Of a stretch of 64,000 nt of DNA, positions 11,353 through 21,990 are shown one piece after another. Every line of letters begins with the position of its first letter. The stretch's first letter is position 1. Source of the DNA: Lumbricus rubellus. Taxonomy: Eukaryota > Annelida > Clitellata > Crassiclitellata > Lumbricidae. The translations under genes were made by a program, and so were the position numbers. The stretch is from NCBI GenBank assembly GCA_945859605.1, contig OX243819.1, forward strand, positions 7,232,419 to 7,296,418. Direction: 5' to 3'. The notes under the pieces were generated by a model. That model worked only from the letters and a program-made list of their open reading frames with translations, was not told where the DNA came from and made no database searches.

Positions 11353-11526
11353 CCACCCAGCGCATCTTCACCTGGCTGCTGCTGCTGCTGCTGCCTCACT
11401 GCGCTGCAGTCGCAAGCATCCGTCGAACGTTCGTCAAATTTGAGACAGATGATGATTGGCTTGTTGGCTCTGCAGCTGAGCGACGGTTATAGCGACAGAC
11501 CGGCTTCGGCAGTGGTGGGACGAAGT

Positions 11527-11576
<50 letters not shown>
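11527..11576. repeat. (AGC)n just upstream of aquaporin exon 1b
   Basis: An uninterrupted AGC run of about 17 units ends about 107 bp before the exon 1b ATG, so it may lie in the 5' UTR of that transcript. Length variation here could alter its translation or transcription. That is inference only. Confidence 0.85.
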
Positions 11577-11577
<1 letters not shown>

Positions 11578-11683
11578 GCAGCATCGGCAGTTGTCCCGAG
11601 AGGACATCATCGACAGAAGAAAGAAAGAGTGATCGTCGTTTGATTGTCCGTTGGTTGTCCGTTGATTGATTGATTGAGTTACG

Positions 11684-12035
11684 ATGGGAGAAGGAGGAAT
11701 CGCTGGCAATGTGAAAGATCTGAAGAGTTGGCAGCTGTGGAGAGCAGTAATCGCCGAGTTCATAGGTACGATGGTGCTGGTGGCCGTCGGTTGTGGTACG
11801 TGCATCGGAGAGGCATGGGAGAGCGTGACCAACCCAACGATGGTGCAGATCTCTCTTGCCTTTGGTCTGGCTGTGGCAACGGTTGTGTGGAGCATCGGTC
11901 ACGTGAGCGGTGGTCACATCAACCCAGCCGTCACCGTTGGAATGCTCGTTGCCAGGAAGATCACCGTTGTCAGGGCCATCTTCTACGTCATCAGCCAGTC
12001 GTCAGGGGCGGTTGCTGGAGCGGGAATTCTCAGCG
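11684..12035 (+). CDS. Aquaporin exon 1b: alternative N-terminus to helix 3
   Basis: Encodes 117 codons plus one base with the same layout as exon 1a. It has a different start (MGEGGIAGNVKDLKSW), then the same helix 1, helix 2 and first NPA box. The donor at 12035/12036 reads AGCG/GTCAGT and completes a Gly codon with exon 2. Exon 1b is closer to exon 2 and would be the default partner; 1a transcripts must skip it. Near-perfect identity with exon 1a over the last 217 bases, including synonymous positions, suggests recent gene conversion. The two isoforms would differ almost only in the cytosolic N-terminus, the part that tunes vertebrate AQP4 assembly. Confidence 0.87.
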
Positions 12036-12142
12036 GTCAGTAGCAACTTCTAACTGATTGCGAATTGTGATATGCTATTAACCATGACTTTCTTCGCACA
12101 GGTATGTTTGCCATCAGATACCAGATATATCTAAATCCATTC

Positions 12143-12662
12143 TGTCAGCTAATTTAATCAGTGCACGCCGATTGTCGTACAGCGACGTAAGTAGGCCAGG
12201 TGCAAATTGCCGCGCGGCGTCTGCACAGGTGATTGTCTGGACAGCACGTGACGTCTAGACGAGCGTACGTTAATTGTACAAGAAGGGAATGGAAGTGAAG
12301 AAGGAGAGTTGCGTGTTGAGAGCCGTTGAGATAGGCTGTAAGAGTTGTTGTTGAGTTGCGATAGAGTAGACTGATGAAGATAGTAGTCGTGTAGTTGTTA
12401 TGATAACGCAAGTGTAGTCATTGTTGTGTTGTTGCTGATCGTTTTACTTTATATCGGATTTTGGAGTATAATAAGAAGAGTTAAACACGTCGTCGTTGTT
12501 GGTTAACAAAACAGTGAAAGACTGTAGATTCTTTAACCTAGCCATTTAGCTAATGAAACAGTTATCTAGGGATAGGCCTACGCTACCACGAACTTATACG
12601 AAGAAGCTTCCGAAGAGACTGAAGGTCACACGTAGAGAAGAAGAGGGAAAAGACTTGTGACA
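12143..12662 (+). repeat. 5' LTR of retrotransposon 1
   Basis: 520 bp, starting TGTCAGCT and ending TTGTGACA, matching 18714-19233 base for base as far as I can read. It should carry promoter and polyadenylation signals. A weak TATA-like CTTTATATCGG lies near 12445. Confidence 0.93.
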
Positions 12663-12664
12663 TT

Positions 12665-12682
12665 TGGTGTCGTTGCGGTGAG
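12665..12682 (+). promoter_or_regulatory. Candidate primer-binding site, retrotransposon 1
   Basis: TGGTGTCGTTGCGGTGAG starts two bases after the 5' LTR. The TGG start fits pairing with a tRNA 3' CCA end. I cannot name the tRNA from sequence alone. Confidence 0.6.
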
Positions 12683-12998
12683 ATAACGATCCAAGTTGCA
12701 GGATAACGATCCAAGTTGCAGGAGAACGATCGTAGTTACGAACGGAGGGATTCTATTCAATCAACAGACGTTGTGGAGGAACGGACGCTGTGAATTTATC
12801 GAGGAGCCGAGCACACGGGAGAAGCAACGATACATCGAGCATCCGTACGTCAGTGAGAAACGACAACACAACGACTACGAGGTAGAAAAACTTGCTTGTC
12901 TATTGAAGTTTGCTTATAGAATTGAAGTCAGTCAATTGCAAACATTTGAAGAGTAGCTTACTATTTCTCGACTAGCATCAGTAAAGTAAAGAAGTAAG

Positions 12999-15900
12999 AT
13001 GGAGAAACTTACAGAGCAAAAGCAAGCGGCTATTAAGAAGATGGCTTCCGAAAGAATAATAAAATTATTAATCGAAGCAGGTTTAGATGCAGAAGAAGTC
13101 GGACAGATGTCGAGGGAAAGTTTGATGAGAAATTTAGCCGAGGTTTGGGCTAAGAAAGAAGAAGAAGAAGAAGGTGCTGTCGGAGGCGCTGCGGAGAAGC
13201 CAGTGGAGAAGCCACAGCCACCTATGTCTATAGAGGCGTTGCTACAACTCATGATGATGAGTAGACAGGAAGAGAAAGAACGTCGCCAAGAAGAGAAGGA
13301 GAAAGAAGAACAACGTAGACACGAGGAAAAGGAGAAAGAAGAGCGGCGCAGGCAAGAGGAAAAGGAGAAAGAAGAGTGGCGCAGGCAAGAGGAGAACGAG
13401 AAAGAAGAGCGGCGCAAGCAAGAGGAGAACGAGAAAGAAAAGCAGCGCAGACAAGAAAAGAAAGAACGTAAACAAGAGGAGAAAGAAAAAGCAGAAAAAG
13501 CAGATAGGCTGCGACAACAAGAGATAGAAAAAGCAGAAAGGATGAGACAGCAAGAGATAGATATACAGAAGCAGCAGTTCCAGATGCAATTAGAACAAAT
13601 GAGAATAGATCGTGACGAAGCAGAACGACGAAGAATGGAGTTAATGATAGAATACGAAAAAGCAAGAAAAAGCGATGAAGAAATACGAAAACAGCAGATC
13701 GAAGACAAAAAGGCTCGTGAGGAAGAAAAGGAGAAGATGCGTTTACAAGAACTGGAGAGAGCAGAAGAAATTCGTCAGGAAGAATTGCAAGCTGAAAAAG
13801 ACAATTTGGAAAAAGCAGAAAGAGAAAGAGAAGAGCAGATGCAGTTAGAACAAAAGAAACTTGCTATCAAGGAGGCTCAACTTAAAGAAATGGCCATTGA
13901 AAAAGAAGAACGCAGAAAGCAGTTAGAACTATTACAACAGAAGATAGAACAGGAAGAACTGCGGAGAATCGAAGATCAAGATCGACTGAAGAAGAGAGAC
14001 GAAGATGATCGTAAGAGCCGAGAAGTGTCAGAACAGATTAGACTCAAAGAAAGTGAGACAATGGTGTCCAAGATTAAGAAGATAGGTGACGCAATGAAGC
14101 ATGTGTTACCGAAGATGCCGTATGATATGATGGAAGTGCCATTATATTTTGAAACAGTTGAAAATGCATTCAATAGCTTCGCTGTGGAAAAGCAATATTG
14201 GGTGAAATTGTTGTTGCCATTGATGACCCCGAGAGCGCGAACGGTATTGAATCGATTATCATTTGAGAATTTAGATAAATACGATGCAGTGAAAGAGCAC
14301 TTGTTGAAGGAATTCAAGTTAACAGCTCGTGAGTACAGGTCAAGGTTTGCAGATGCCAAGAAGACAGCCGAAGAAACGTATACGATGTTCACGGCTAGGC
14401 TGAAGAACCTGTTGAATTATTATGTCCGAAGTAGACGAGTGGACAAAGACTACGAGAAGCTGTTTGATTTTTTAGTGGCGGATAAGCTGAAAGAATGTTT
14501 ACCACCAGGTCCACTGCAGTTTGTCTTAGCAAAAGAGGGCACAGAATGCTTGGAAGCTAGTAATGTTGCAGATCTCGCAGATATACATGTAAACAATCGG
14601 ATTGGTGTGATGTTCCAAGACAAACCGAAATTTGAAGCATGGGACAATAGTCCAAAGCAACCCAAGTGGAACAAGGATAGCAAAGACACCGGAAGCCAAG
14701 CCAAGAGTAATGATGCAAAGAAAGATGATTATTCTGGAAAGCAGTGGTCGCAAGATAAACAACAGTCAACGTGGGACAGACAAGCCTACAATCGAACTCC
14801 GCCGCTGGGACGCCCAACAGAAAGTAATGCATCTTACACGCCGTACAACAAGTGGGAGAACAAGGAGCAAAGAAGTTTTATCAAGAAGCGTTGCCACAAT
14901 TGCAATTCTGATAAACACCTAATAAAACATTGCCAAGCACCAGGAGCGGCAAATCTGAGGAAGAACTTTAGCAGAAGTGCAGAAAATCTTCGAGTAAACC
15001 AGATACAAGTGATAAATGCACCTCCTGGTTGGGAAGAACAATGCAACCAAGAAACAGAAGTAAAGTCAGTGATGAAGTGTACGCCGCAGTTCACCATACT
15101 GAAAGAAGCGATAAAGACTACTTCCATTGCAGAAAGTTGTCGAGAAACAAAAAGTAAAGAGGAGTGTCAACGCATAAAGAAGATATCGTTGCAGCATGTA
15201 AATGTGGAGATACGTGGGACTGATGGGCAGCCTGTGCAAGTCGAGGCGTTGATTGACTCGGGGACCGAGATACCAGTAATCAACGAGGAACTACTGAAAG
15301 GAACGACAGTAGAAGAAATCGGCAGAGTTCATTTGCAATGTGTAGCTGGAGAGCCGATTCCAGCTAAGTTGGTGAAAATCGAAGTGCGGATGAGCAGTCG
15401 TAACGAAGGAGCAGCTACAGAGGACAGGACAATAAATATCGCGCCATATTTAACTTTAGTGTGTGCCAGCATTTCAGCAGAACTGTGTAAAGAAAATCCA
15501 GAAAAGTTCCTGCTACATCCAGAGATAATTGCAGAACTGAAAGAGGTTCCACCAATCAGTATATTGCAAGGAGAGCTACAAGCGAATGTGACTACAAGAG
15601 CACAAAGTCGGAGAGCAGAAGTCGAAGACGGAGAAGATGAAACGATAAACGAAAGTTCGCAAGAAGATGACACGGAAAGCGAAGATGAACTCAGCATCCA
15701 AGATGACGAAAGAACAACATCTGAGAACAATGAAACTGAAGAAGAGATGGCTGCATGTGAACGAAATGATAGTGAAGATTCCGGAAGCGACGCTGAACTG
15801 GAGACAAGTATGAGGGACTTGTTCACAGAGAATTCGAACGATGAAAGACAGCTGGAAGATGCGAAGAAATTCGAGGAGCAGCAGAGAAATGACGAGTCAC

Positions 15901-18596
15901 TGAAATCGTGGTGGAGGATCGCTGAAGACCAAGGATCAGAGTTTATCGTGGTGAATGGATTGCTGTATAAGAAGCATCAAATGCTGGATCAGCTTGTGTA
16001 TCAGTTGGTGTTACCGAAAGAGAGAAGAATTCAAGTAATGGAATTAGCTCACGAGTCAGTATTTGGCGGACACTTGGGAGAAGAGAAGACACGAGAGAGA
16101 ATCAAGTTGTCCTTTGTCTGGCCAAAGATGCGTCGAGACGTGGTGAAATTTTGTAAGTCCTGTGAGAAGTGTCAGCTGAAGGCACGAAGTTTGGTGATGG
16201 ATCGAGTGCCGATTACACCAATTCCAAGGGAAGATGTTCCATTCCGACGGATGACTATGGACGTGGTAGGCCCAATAGAACCGAAGTCAGCAGCTGGGCA
16301 TAAGTATTGCTTGTGCATAGTGGATTCATGTACAAGATGGCCGACAATCTTCTTGCTGAAGTCATTGACTGCTAAGGCTGTGTGCGAAGCTTTGATGAAG
16401 CTTTTCATTGACGTGGGGGTGCCGTCTGTGATCACCAGCGACAGAGGCACGAATTTTACAGCCAGTCTTACAAGAGAATTTTTGAAATTGATGGGATGCT
16501 GTCCACGATTCGATTCACCGGGGCATCCAGAGGCAGCCGGATTAGTCGAGAGATGGAACCAGACGTTCAAGAAGATGGTACATCATGTCATTGTGGAAAA
16601 TCCAAGACAGTGGCATAAAATCATTCCGTTTACCGTATGGGCATTAAGAGAAGTTCCTAACGCAACGACAGGAGTGGCACCATATCTGCTGGTGTATGGA
16701 AAAATGCCAAGAGGACCATTAACTATCTTAAAGGAAAGCTGGACCAAAGAAATAAATCTACCGCCAAACATTGGAGTACAACCAGCAAAGTACCTGAAGA
16801 ACTTAAGAGCAGACATGGAGAAAGCTTTGATATTTGCTGAGAATTGTGCAGAGGAAAAGCAAAAACAATACGCCAGTCAATACAACAAGAGGGCCAAGGA
16901 TAAAGAATTCGAACCAGGAGAAAACGTCATCGTCCTGTATCCAACGTCAACCAATAAATTGATCTCACGATGGCATGGTCCATGTACAGTGCTACAAAGA
17001 AGATCCAAGTATTCGTATCTGGTGGACATGAATGAAAACGGCCGACGAATCGTCCATGCCAACAAAATGAGGAAGTTCATCGCAAGAACATTATCGTGTG
17101 GTCTCATCGTGGAAGAGGACGACGAATTCGGATCAGTGGTAGAGCTACCATTGAAAGAAGACCATGCAGAGACGACACAGAAATCGCTGCAATTGGACTA
17201 TGAACAGATCGGACATCTTACGAGCGAGCAACAGAAACAGCTACTGGATGTACTGAACCGATATGCAGACAGATTTTCGGACAAACCTGGATTATGTACA
17301 TTGGTAGAACACGAAGTGGTGCTGAGACCAGACTTTCGAGAGAAGGAGTTCACGGCTTATCGAATACCGTTGATATACCGCGCAGAAGTGGACAAACAAA
17401 TACAAGAGATGCTGAAAGCAAACATCATTCAGCCGTCGTCGAGCAGAATGGCAAGTCCGCTGGTCATCGTCAAGAAGAAGGACGGATCCTTGAGACTCGC
17501 GTGCGACTACAGGTACGTGAATTCATATACTGAAAATTGTCGATACCCCATGCCGATCGTCAACGATGTGCTGAGCAAAGTCGGGAAATCCAAGTTTATT
17601 TCCGTCTTGGACTGTCGCAGTGCTTACTGGACTTGTCCGGTGAAGAAATCCGACCAATGGAAAACCGCATTCGTTACCCATAATGGACTGTACGAATTTA
17701 CACGTGTCCCTTTTGGAATGATTAACTCTGGACGGACTTTTGTAAAAGCCATAAACATGATTTTGCAACCGATTGATGCATTTACTGAACCCTATGTTGA
17801 TGACATTGCAGTCCATTCTGATGATTGGAACATTCATTTGAAACATTTAGAATTGTTTTTGAAACAAATAAGACTGCATAATGTAACTTTGAACTTGAAG
17901 AAATGTGTGTTTGGTAAGAGTGAGGTGAAATTCATCGGTCACCTCATTGGTTCAGGGAAGAAGATGATGAATCCAGATAGGATTGACAGTTTGATTAATT
18001 TAAAAAACCCTGAAACGAAGAAGCAAGTGAAGCAAATGTTAGGATTCTTTGGTTTCTACAGACAATTTATTTGTAATTTTGCTGAGATTGCTAAACCATT
18101 GACAGATTTAACTAGCAAGCAGACACCTGAGAACATTATTTGGACTCAGGACCACCAGAAATCTTTTGATTCTCTTAAAGAAATTGTTTTATCGAATGTT
18201 ATTCTGTACATGTTCGAGGTTGGCAAACCATTTAATTTGTACTGTGATAGCAGTGATTTTGCTGTGGGGGCTGTGCTGTCACAAGTGGACGATGAGGGGA
18301 TAGAACGTCCCGTTTCATTTATCAGCCAGAAGCTGACAGATACCCAGAGGAGATGGGCGACGATTGAGAAGGAAGCCTATGCAATCATATGGGCTTTAAA
18401 CAAATTGAAAGAAATCATTATTGGTTCCAAGATTAATGTGTTCACTGATCATAATCCTTTAGTTTATTTGACTGAGTCAATGTCGAAGTCTGCTAAGTTA
18501 GTCAGATGGTCTTTATCATTGCAAAATTTTGACATTCTGTTGAACTATAAGAAAGGAAAGTTGAATGTAGTAGCAGACTGCTTATCGAGATTGTAG
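12999..18596 (+). CDS. Gag-pol polyprotein, integrase before reverse transcriptase
   Basis: 1865 residues. About 48-360 is a very charged Glu/Lys/Arg coiled coil. About 380-530 is a retrotransposon gag/SCAN-like domain. A CCHC zinc knuckle (CHNCNSDKHLIKHC) is at 632-645. The aspartic protease motif is IDSGTE (D753). The integrase H-X6-H-X29-C-X2-C finger (H1018, H1025, C1055, C1058) is followed by the core D1088, D1148, E1184 with D-X35-E spacing, and a GPY/F-like module at W1325. Only then comes reverse transcriptase (D1538, YVDD 1599-1602) and RNase H (D1750 onward). All catalytic residues are present and there is no internal stop or frameshift. It makes the particle, cDNA and integration machinery of the element. 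The ATG at 12999 is the first after the leader. Confidence 0.93.
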   Translation: MEKLTEQKQAAIKKMASERIIKLLIEAGLDAEEVGQMSRESLMRNLAEVWAKKEEEEEGAVGGAAEKPVEKPQPPMSIEALLQLMMMSRQEEKERRQEEKEKEEQRRHEEKEKEERRRQEEKEKEEWRRQEENEKEERRKQEENEKEKQRRQEKKERKQEEKEKAEKADRLRQQEIEKAERMRQQEIDIQKQQFQMQLEQMRIDRDEAERRRMELMIEYEKARKSDEEIRKQQIEDKKAREEEKEKMRLQELERAEEIRQEELQAEKDNLEKAEREREEQMQLEQKKLAIKEAQLKEMAIEKEERRKQLELLQQKIEQEELRRIEDQDRLKKRDEDDRKSREVSEQIRLKESETMVSKIKKIGDAMKHVLPKMPYDMMEVPLYFETVENAFNSFAVEKQYWVKLLLPLMTPRARTVLNRLSFENLDKYDAVKEHLLKEFKLTAREYRSRFADAKKTAEETYTMFTARLKNLLNYYVRSRRVDKDYEKLFDFLVADKLKECLPPGPLQFVLAKEGTECLEASNVADLADIHVNNRIGVMFQDKPKFEAWDNSPKQPKWNKDSKDTGSQAKSNDAKKDDYSGKQWSQDKQQSTWDRQAYNRTPPLGRPTESNASYTPYNKWENKEQRSFIKKRCHNCNSDKHLIKHCQAPGAANLRKNFSRSAENLRVNQIQVINAPPGWEEQCNQETEVKSVMKCTPQFTILKEAIKTTSIAESCRETKSKEECQRIKKISLQHVNVEIRGTDGQPVQVEALIDSGTEIPVINEELLKGTTVEEIGRVHLQCVAGEPIPAKLVKIEVRMSSRNEGAATEDRTINIAPYLTLVCASISAELCKENPEKFLLHPEIIAELKEVPPISILQGELQANVTTRAQSRRAEVEDGEDETINESSQEDDTESEDELSIQDDERTTSENNETEEEMAACERNDSEDSGSDAELETSMRDLFTENSNDERQLEDAKKFEEQQRNDESLKSWWRIAEDQGSEFIVVNGLLYKKHQMLDQLVYQLVLPKERRIQVMELAHESVFGGHLGEEKTRERIKLSFVWPKMRRDVVKFCKSCEKCQLKARSLVMDRVPITPIPREDVPFRRMTMDVVGPIEPKSAAGHKYCLCIVDSCTRWPTIFLLKSLTAKAVCEALMKLFIDVGVPSVITSDRGTNFTASLTREFLKLMGCCPRFDSPGHPEAAGLVERWNQTFKKMVHHVIVENPRQWHKIIPFTVWALREVPNATTGVAPYLLVYGKMPRGPLTILKESWTKEINLPPNIGVQPAKYLKNLRADMEKALIFAENCAEEKQKQYASQYNKRAKDKEFEPGENVIVLYPTSTNKLISRWHGPCTVLQRRSKYSYLVDMNENGRRIVHANKMRKFIARTLSCGLIVEEDDEFGSVVELPLKEDHAETTQKSLQLDYEQIGHLTSEQQKQLLDVLNRYADRFSDKPGLCTLVEHEVVLRPDFREKEFTAYRIPLIYRAEVDKQIQEMLKANIIQPSSSRMASPLVIVKKKDGSLRLACDYRYVNSYTENCRYPMPIVNDVLSKVGKSKFISVLDCRSAYWTCPVKKSDQWKTAFVTHNGLYEFTRVPFGMINSGRTFVKAINMILQPIDAFTEPYVDDIAVHSDDWNIHLKHLELFLKQIRLHNVTLNLKKCVFGKSEVKFIGHLIGSGKKMMNPDRIDSLINLKNPETKKQVKQMLGFFGFYRQFICNFAEIAKPLTDLTSKQTPENIIWTQDHQKSFDSLKEIVLSNVILYMFEVGKPFNLYCDSSDFAVGAVLSQVDDEGIERPVSFISQKLTDTQRRWATIEKEAYAIIWALNKLKEIIIGSKINVFTDHNPLVYLTESMSKSAKLVRWSLSLQNFDILLNYKKGKLNVVADCLSRL

Positions 18597-18693
18597 TATA
18601 AGGTATTTTGTGATTGCATTTAGTATAAGAATTGTTTGTATTTAGTTTAAGCATTATACGTTCGCTAATTTTTAAGATTAATTAGCTCTCTTC

Positions 18694-18710
18694 AAAAGAA
18701 AGGAAGGAGG
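18694..18710 (+). promoter_or_regulatory. Polypurine tract, retrotransposon 1
   Basis: AAAAGAAAGGAAGGAGG lies four bases before the 3' LTR and would prime plus-strand DNA synthesis. Confidence 0.8.
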
Positions 18711-18713
18711 TAA

Positions 18714-19233
18714 TGTCAGCTAATTTAATCAGTGCACGCCGATTGTCGTACAGCGACGTAAGTAGGCCAGGTGCAAATTGCCGCGCGGCGTCTGCACAGG
18801 TGATTGTCTGGACAGCACGTGACGTCTAGACGAGCGTACGTTAATTGTACAAGAAGGGAATGGAAGTGAAGAAGGAGAGTTGCGTGTTGAGAGCCGTTGA
18901 GATAGGCTGTAAGAGTTGTTGTTGAGTTGCGATAGAGTAGACTGATGAAGATAGTAGTCGTGTAGTTGTTATGATAACGCAAGTGTAGTCATTGTTGTGT
19001 TGTTGCTGATCGTTTTACTTTATATCGGATTTTGGAGTATAATAAGAAGAGTTAAACACGTCGTCGTTGTTGGTTAACAAAACAGTGAAAGACTGTAGAT
19101 TCTTTAACCTAGCCATTTAGCTAATGAAACAGTTATCTAGGGATAGGCCTACGCTACCACGAACTTATACGAAGAAGCTTCCGAAGAGACTGAAGGTCAC
19201 ACGTAGAGAAGAAGAGGGAAAAGACTTGTGACA
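18714..19233 (+). repeat. 3' LTR of retrotransposon 1
   Basis: 520 bp, matching the 5' LTR throughout and followed by the target duplication CATTC. Confidence 0.93.
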
Positions 19234-19238
19234 CATTC

Positions 19239-20378
19239 CTTCCCCCCAAAGAAGAGGCATGTCTACCCCGTACAGGTCAGAATAGCAGAATGGCATCTAT
19301 GGCCCATCTTTACCTCGAATGCATTGAATGAAAATTATTGCCGCACATCAGAAACGATAATATTCGGTCAGCATAAACTGCAACTGCAGTTAATCATCAA
19401 CAACAGTCTTCTCGAAAGGTTCTCCTCTCTGACCGACAGAATTTAACTGTCTGCTGGCAAATGAATATGTGAAGAACAAGAAGGGAAACAAACAAGAAAC
19501 CATTTGAGGCAGCAGCCTTGAGGAAGCCATGACCATGAAGCCAATTCATTTCTTAGCTTTGGCATATGGGGGTGGTGGTGGGGGAATGGGTGGCCAGTTC
19601 TCTCCCTCGCCATCCCATCTTCCCATCGATTGCGTGAGGTCAGTGTATTCATTCTTATAGCTGAGTCGATTTTTGCGACAATGAGTATAAAAATATATAG
19701 GCTACTTCATGTCATATGTATATAAACGATTAGTGTAATATAAGTGTGATTATAATATAGCTACGGATCCGAGTTTAATGAAATCAGGCGATGACTGACC
19801 ATGCACCGAGTTTGGTTCACCGAGTCAGGCGGCGGCGGCGGCGGTGGCGGACGTCACTTAATTGAGACGTGGTGCCACCCTTATGTCCTTCTAGTTCCTC
19901 CGAGAACTGACCCTCCACCCCACCCGCATGACCTGCTCTCCCTCCAATGGTTTTACCCACAACTCATCAACTGATAATTGTTTGATCTCATTGTTCATAT
20001 GTGAGAGTTGATGACTAAAGTATACTGTGGCTGAGAATTGACTGCAGGTCATTCTCCTGATCACAAGACGATCATACGACGACGCGATTTGACAGAAGAC
20101 AGGTGCCATATGATTATTATCAGATATATGAGATTCCAACTAATAAGTAGACCACCGGATGCAACTCACACGATGAACATGACATACCTATCAACTCACA
20201 CGATGTACATGACAGACCTATCTGCTACAAACGCATTAGTCCGCTGTTGAACTAATGACCTTAAGTGACGTAATTTTAGAAGTCCAAAATGAAACATTTT
20301 CAACGTGTGTACATTTTCAGCATCAATGTTGCAAAATCTTATGGCACATAAACTATTAATAACATGTTCTTGAAAGGT
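19239..20378. other. Aquaporin intron 1, nothing identified
   Basis: Unique-looking sequence with a short (GGC)n run near 19829-19852 and a G-rich patch near 19567-19600. No coding motif is seen. Confidence 0.4.
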
Positions 20379-21990
20379 TGAGTTGAAAAGATTTGATTAT
20401 TGTATTCAAGACAAGAGAGTTGAAGAGATTTGATTATTGTATTCAAGACAAGAGAGTTGAAAAAAGATTTGATTATTGCATTCAAGACAAGATAGCTGAA
20501 GAGATTTGATTATTGTATTCAAGACAAGAGAGTTGAAAAAAGATTTGATTATTGCATTCAAGACAAGAGAGCTGAAGAGATTTGATTATTGCATTCAAGA
20601 CAAGAGAGCTGAAGAGATTTGATTATTGCATTCAAGACAAGAGAGCTGAAGAGATTTGATTATTGCATTCAAGACAAGAGAGCTGAAGAGATTTGATTAT
20701 TGCATTCAAGACAAGAGAGTTGAAGAGATTTGATTATTGTATTCAAGACAAGAGAGCTGAAGAGATTTGATTATTGTATTCAAGACAAGAGAGCTGAAGA
20801 GATTTGATTATTGCATTCAAGACAAGAGAGCTGAAGAGATTTGATTATTGCATTCAAGACAAGAGAGCTGAAGAGATTTGATTATTGCATTCAAGACAAG
20901 AGAGCTGAAGAGATTTGATTATTGCATTCAAGACAAGAGAGTTGAAGAGATTTGATTATTGCATTCAAGACAAGAGAGCTGAAGAGATTTGATTATTGCA
21001 TTCAAGACAAGAGAGTTGAAGAGATTTGATTATTGCATTCAAGACAAGAGAGCTGAAGAGATTTGATTATTGCATTCAAGACAAGAGAGCTGAAGAGATT
21101 TGATTATTGTATTCAAGACAAGAAAGCTGAAGAGATTTGATTATTGCATTCAAGACAAGAGAGTTGAAGAGATTTGATTATTGTATTCAAGACAAGAGAG
21201 CTGAAGAGATTTGATTATTGCATTCAAGACAAGAGAGCTGAAGAGATTTGATTATTGCATTCAAGACAAGAGAGTTGAAGAGATTTGATTATTGCATTCA
21301 AGACAAGAGAGCTGAAGAGATTTGATTATTGCATTCAAGACAAGAGAGTTGAAGAGATTTGATTATTGCATTCAAGACAAGAGAGCTGAAGAGATTTGAT
21401 TATTGCATTCAAGACAAGAGAGCTGAAGAGATTTGATTATTGCATTCAAGACAAGAGAGTTGAAGAGATTTGATTATTGCATTCAAGACAAGAGAGCTGA
21501 AGAGATTTGATTATTGCATTCAAGACAAGAGAGTTGAAGAGATTCGATTATTGCATTGAAGACAAGAGAGCTGAAGAGATTTGATTATTGCATTCAAGAC
21601 AAGAGAGCTGAAGAGATTTGATTATTGCATTCAAGACAAGAGAGTTGAAGAGATTTGATTATTGCATTCAAGACAAGAGAGCTGAAGAGATTTGATTATT
21701 GCATTCAAGACAAGAGAGTTGAAGAGATTTGATTATTGCATTCAAGACAAGAGAGCTGAAGAGATTTGATTATTGCATTCAAGACAAGAGAGCTGAAAAG
21801 ATTTGATTATTGTATTCAAGACAAGAGAGCTGAAGAGATTTGATTATTGCATTCAAGACAAGAGAGCTGAAGAGATTTGATTATTGCATTCAAGACAAGA
21901 GAGTTGAAGAGATTTGATTATTGCATTCAAGACAAGAGAGCTGAAGAGATTTGATTATTGCATTCAAGACAAGAGAGTTGAAGAGATCGT
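20379..21990. repeat. 37-bp tandem array, about 43 copies
   Basis: The unit contains GAGAGCTGAAGAGATTTG and ATTATTGCATTCAAGACAA. Most differences are C/T choices at two sites (GAGAGYTG and TTGYATTC) or an AA insertion in early units. The first units are the most diverged and the array ends sharply at 21990. There are no unique spacers, so it is a minisatellite and not a CRISPR array. It lies in aquaporin intron 1. Confidence 0.95.

Larger units (their letters stand above)
12143..19233 (+). mobile_element. Complete LTR retrotransposon 1 (Gmr1-like Ty3/gypsy)
   Basis: This is a 7.1 kb element in aquaporin intron 1, same strand as the gene. Two LTRs of 520 bp look identical by eye (TGTCA...TGACA). 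The flanking 5-bp duplication is CATTC (12138-12142 and 19234-19238). A primer-binding-site candidate, one 1865-codon gag-pol frame and a polypurine tract are all present in order. The pol order is protease, integrase, reverse transcriptase, RNase H, the arrangement of the Gmr1 group. Matching LTRs and the open frame indicate a very recent insertion, and no envelope gene is present. Confidence 0.93.

Noticed and set aside
12154..12411. 85-codon minus-strand ORF repeated at 18725-18982
   Set aside because: It is repeated only because it lies in both LTRs; no domain.
12932..13708. 258-codon minus-strand Ser/Phe/Leu-rich ORF
   Set aside because: It is antisense to the Glu/Lys coiled coil of gag and follows its codon bias.
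20379..21990. Possible CRISPR-like array
   Set aside because: Units are contiguous with no spacers and the DNA is eukaryotic. The same applies to the 29-bp and 49-bp arrays.
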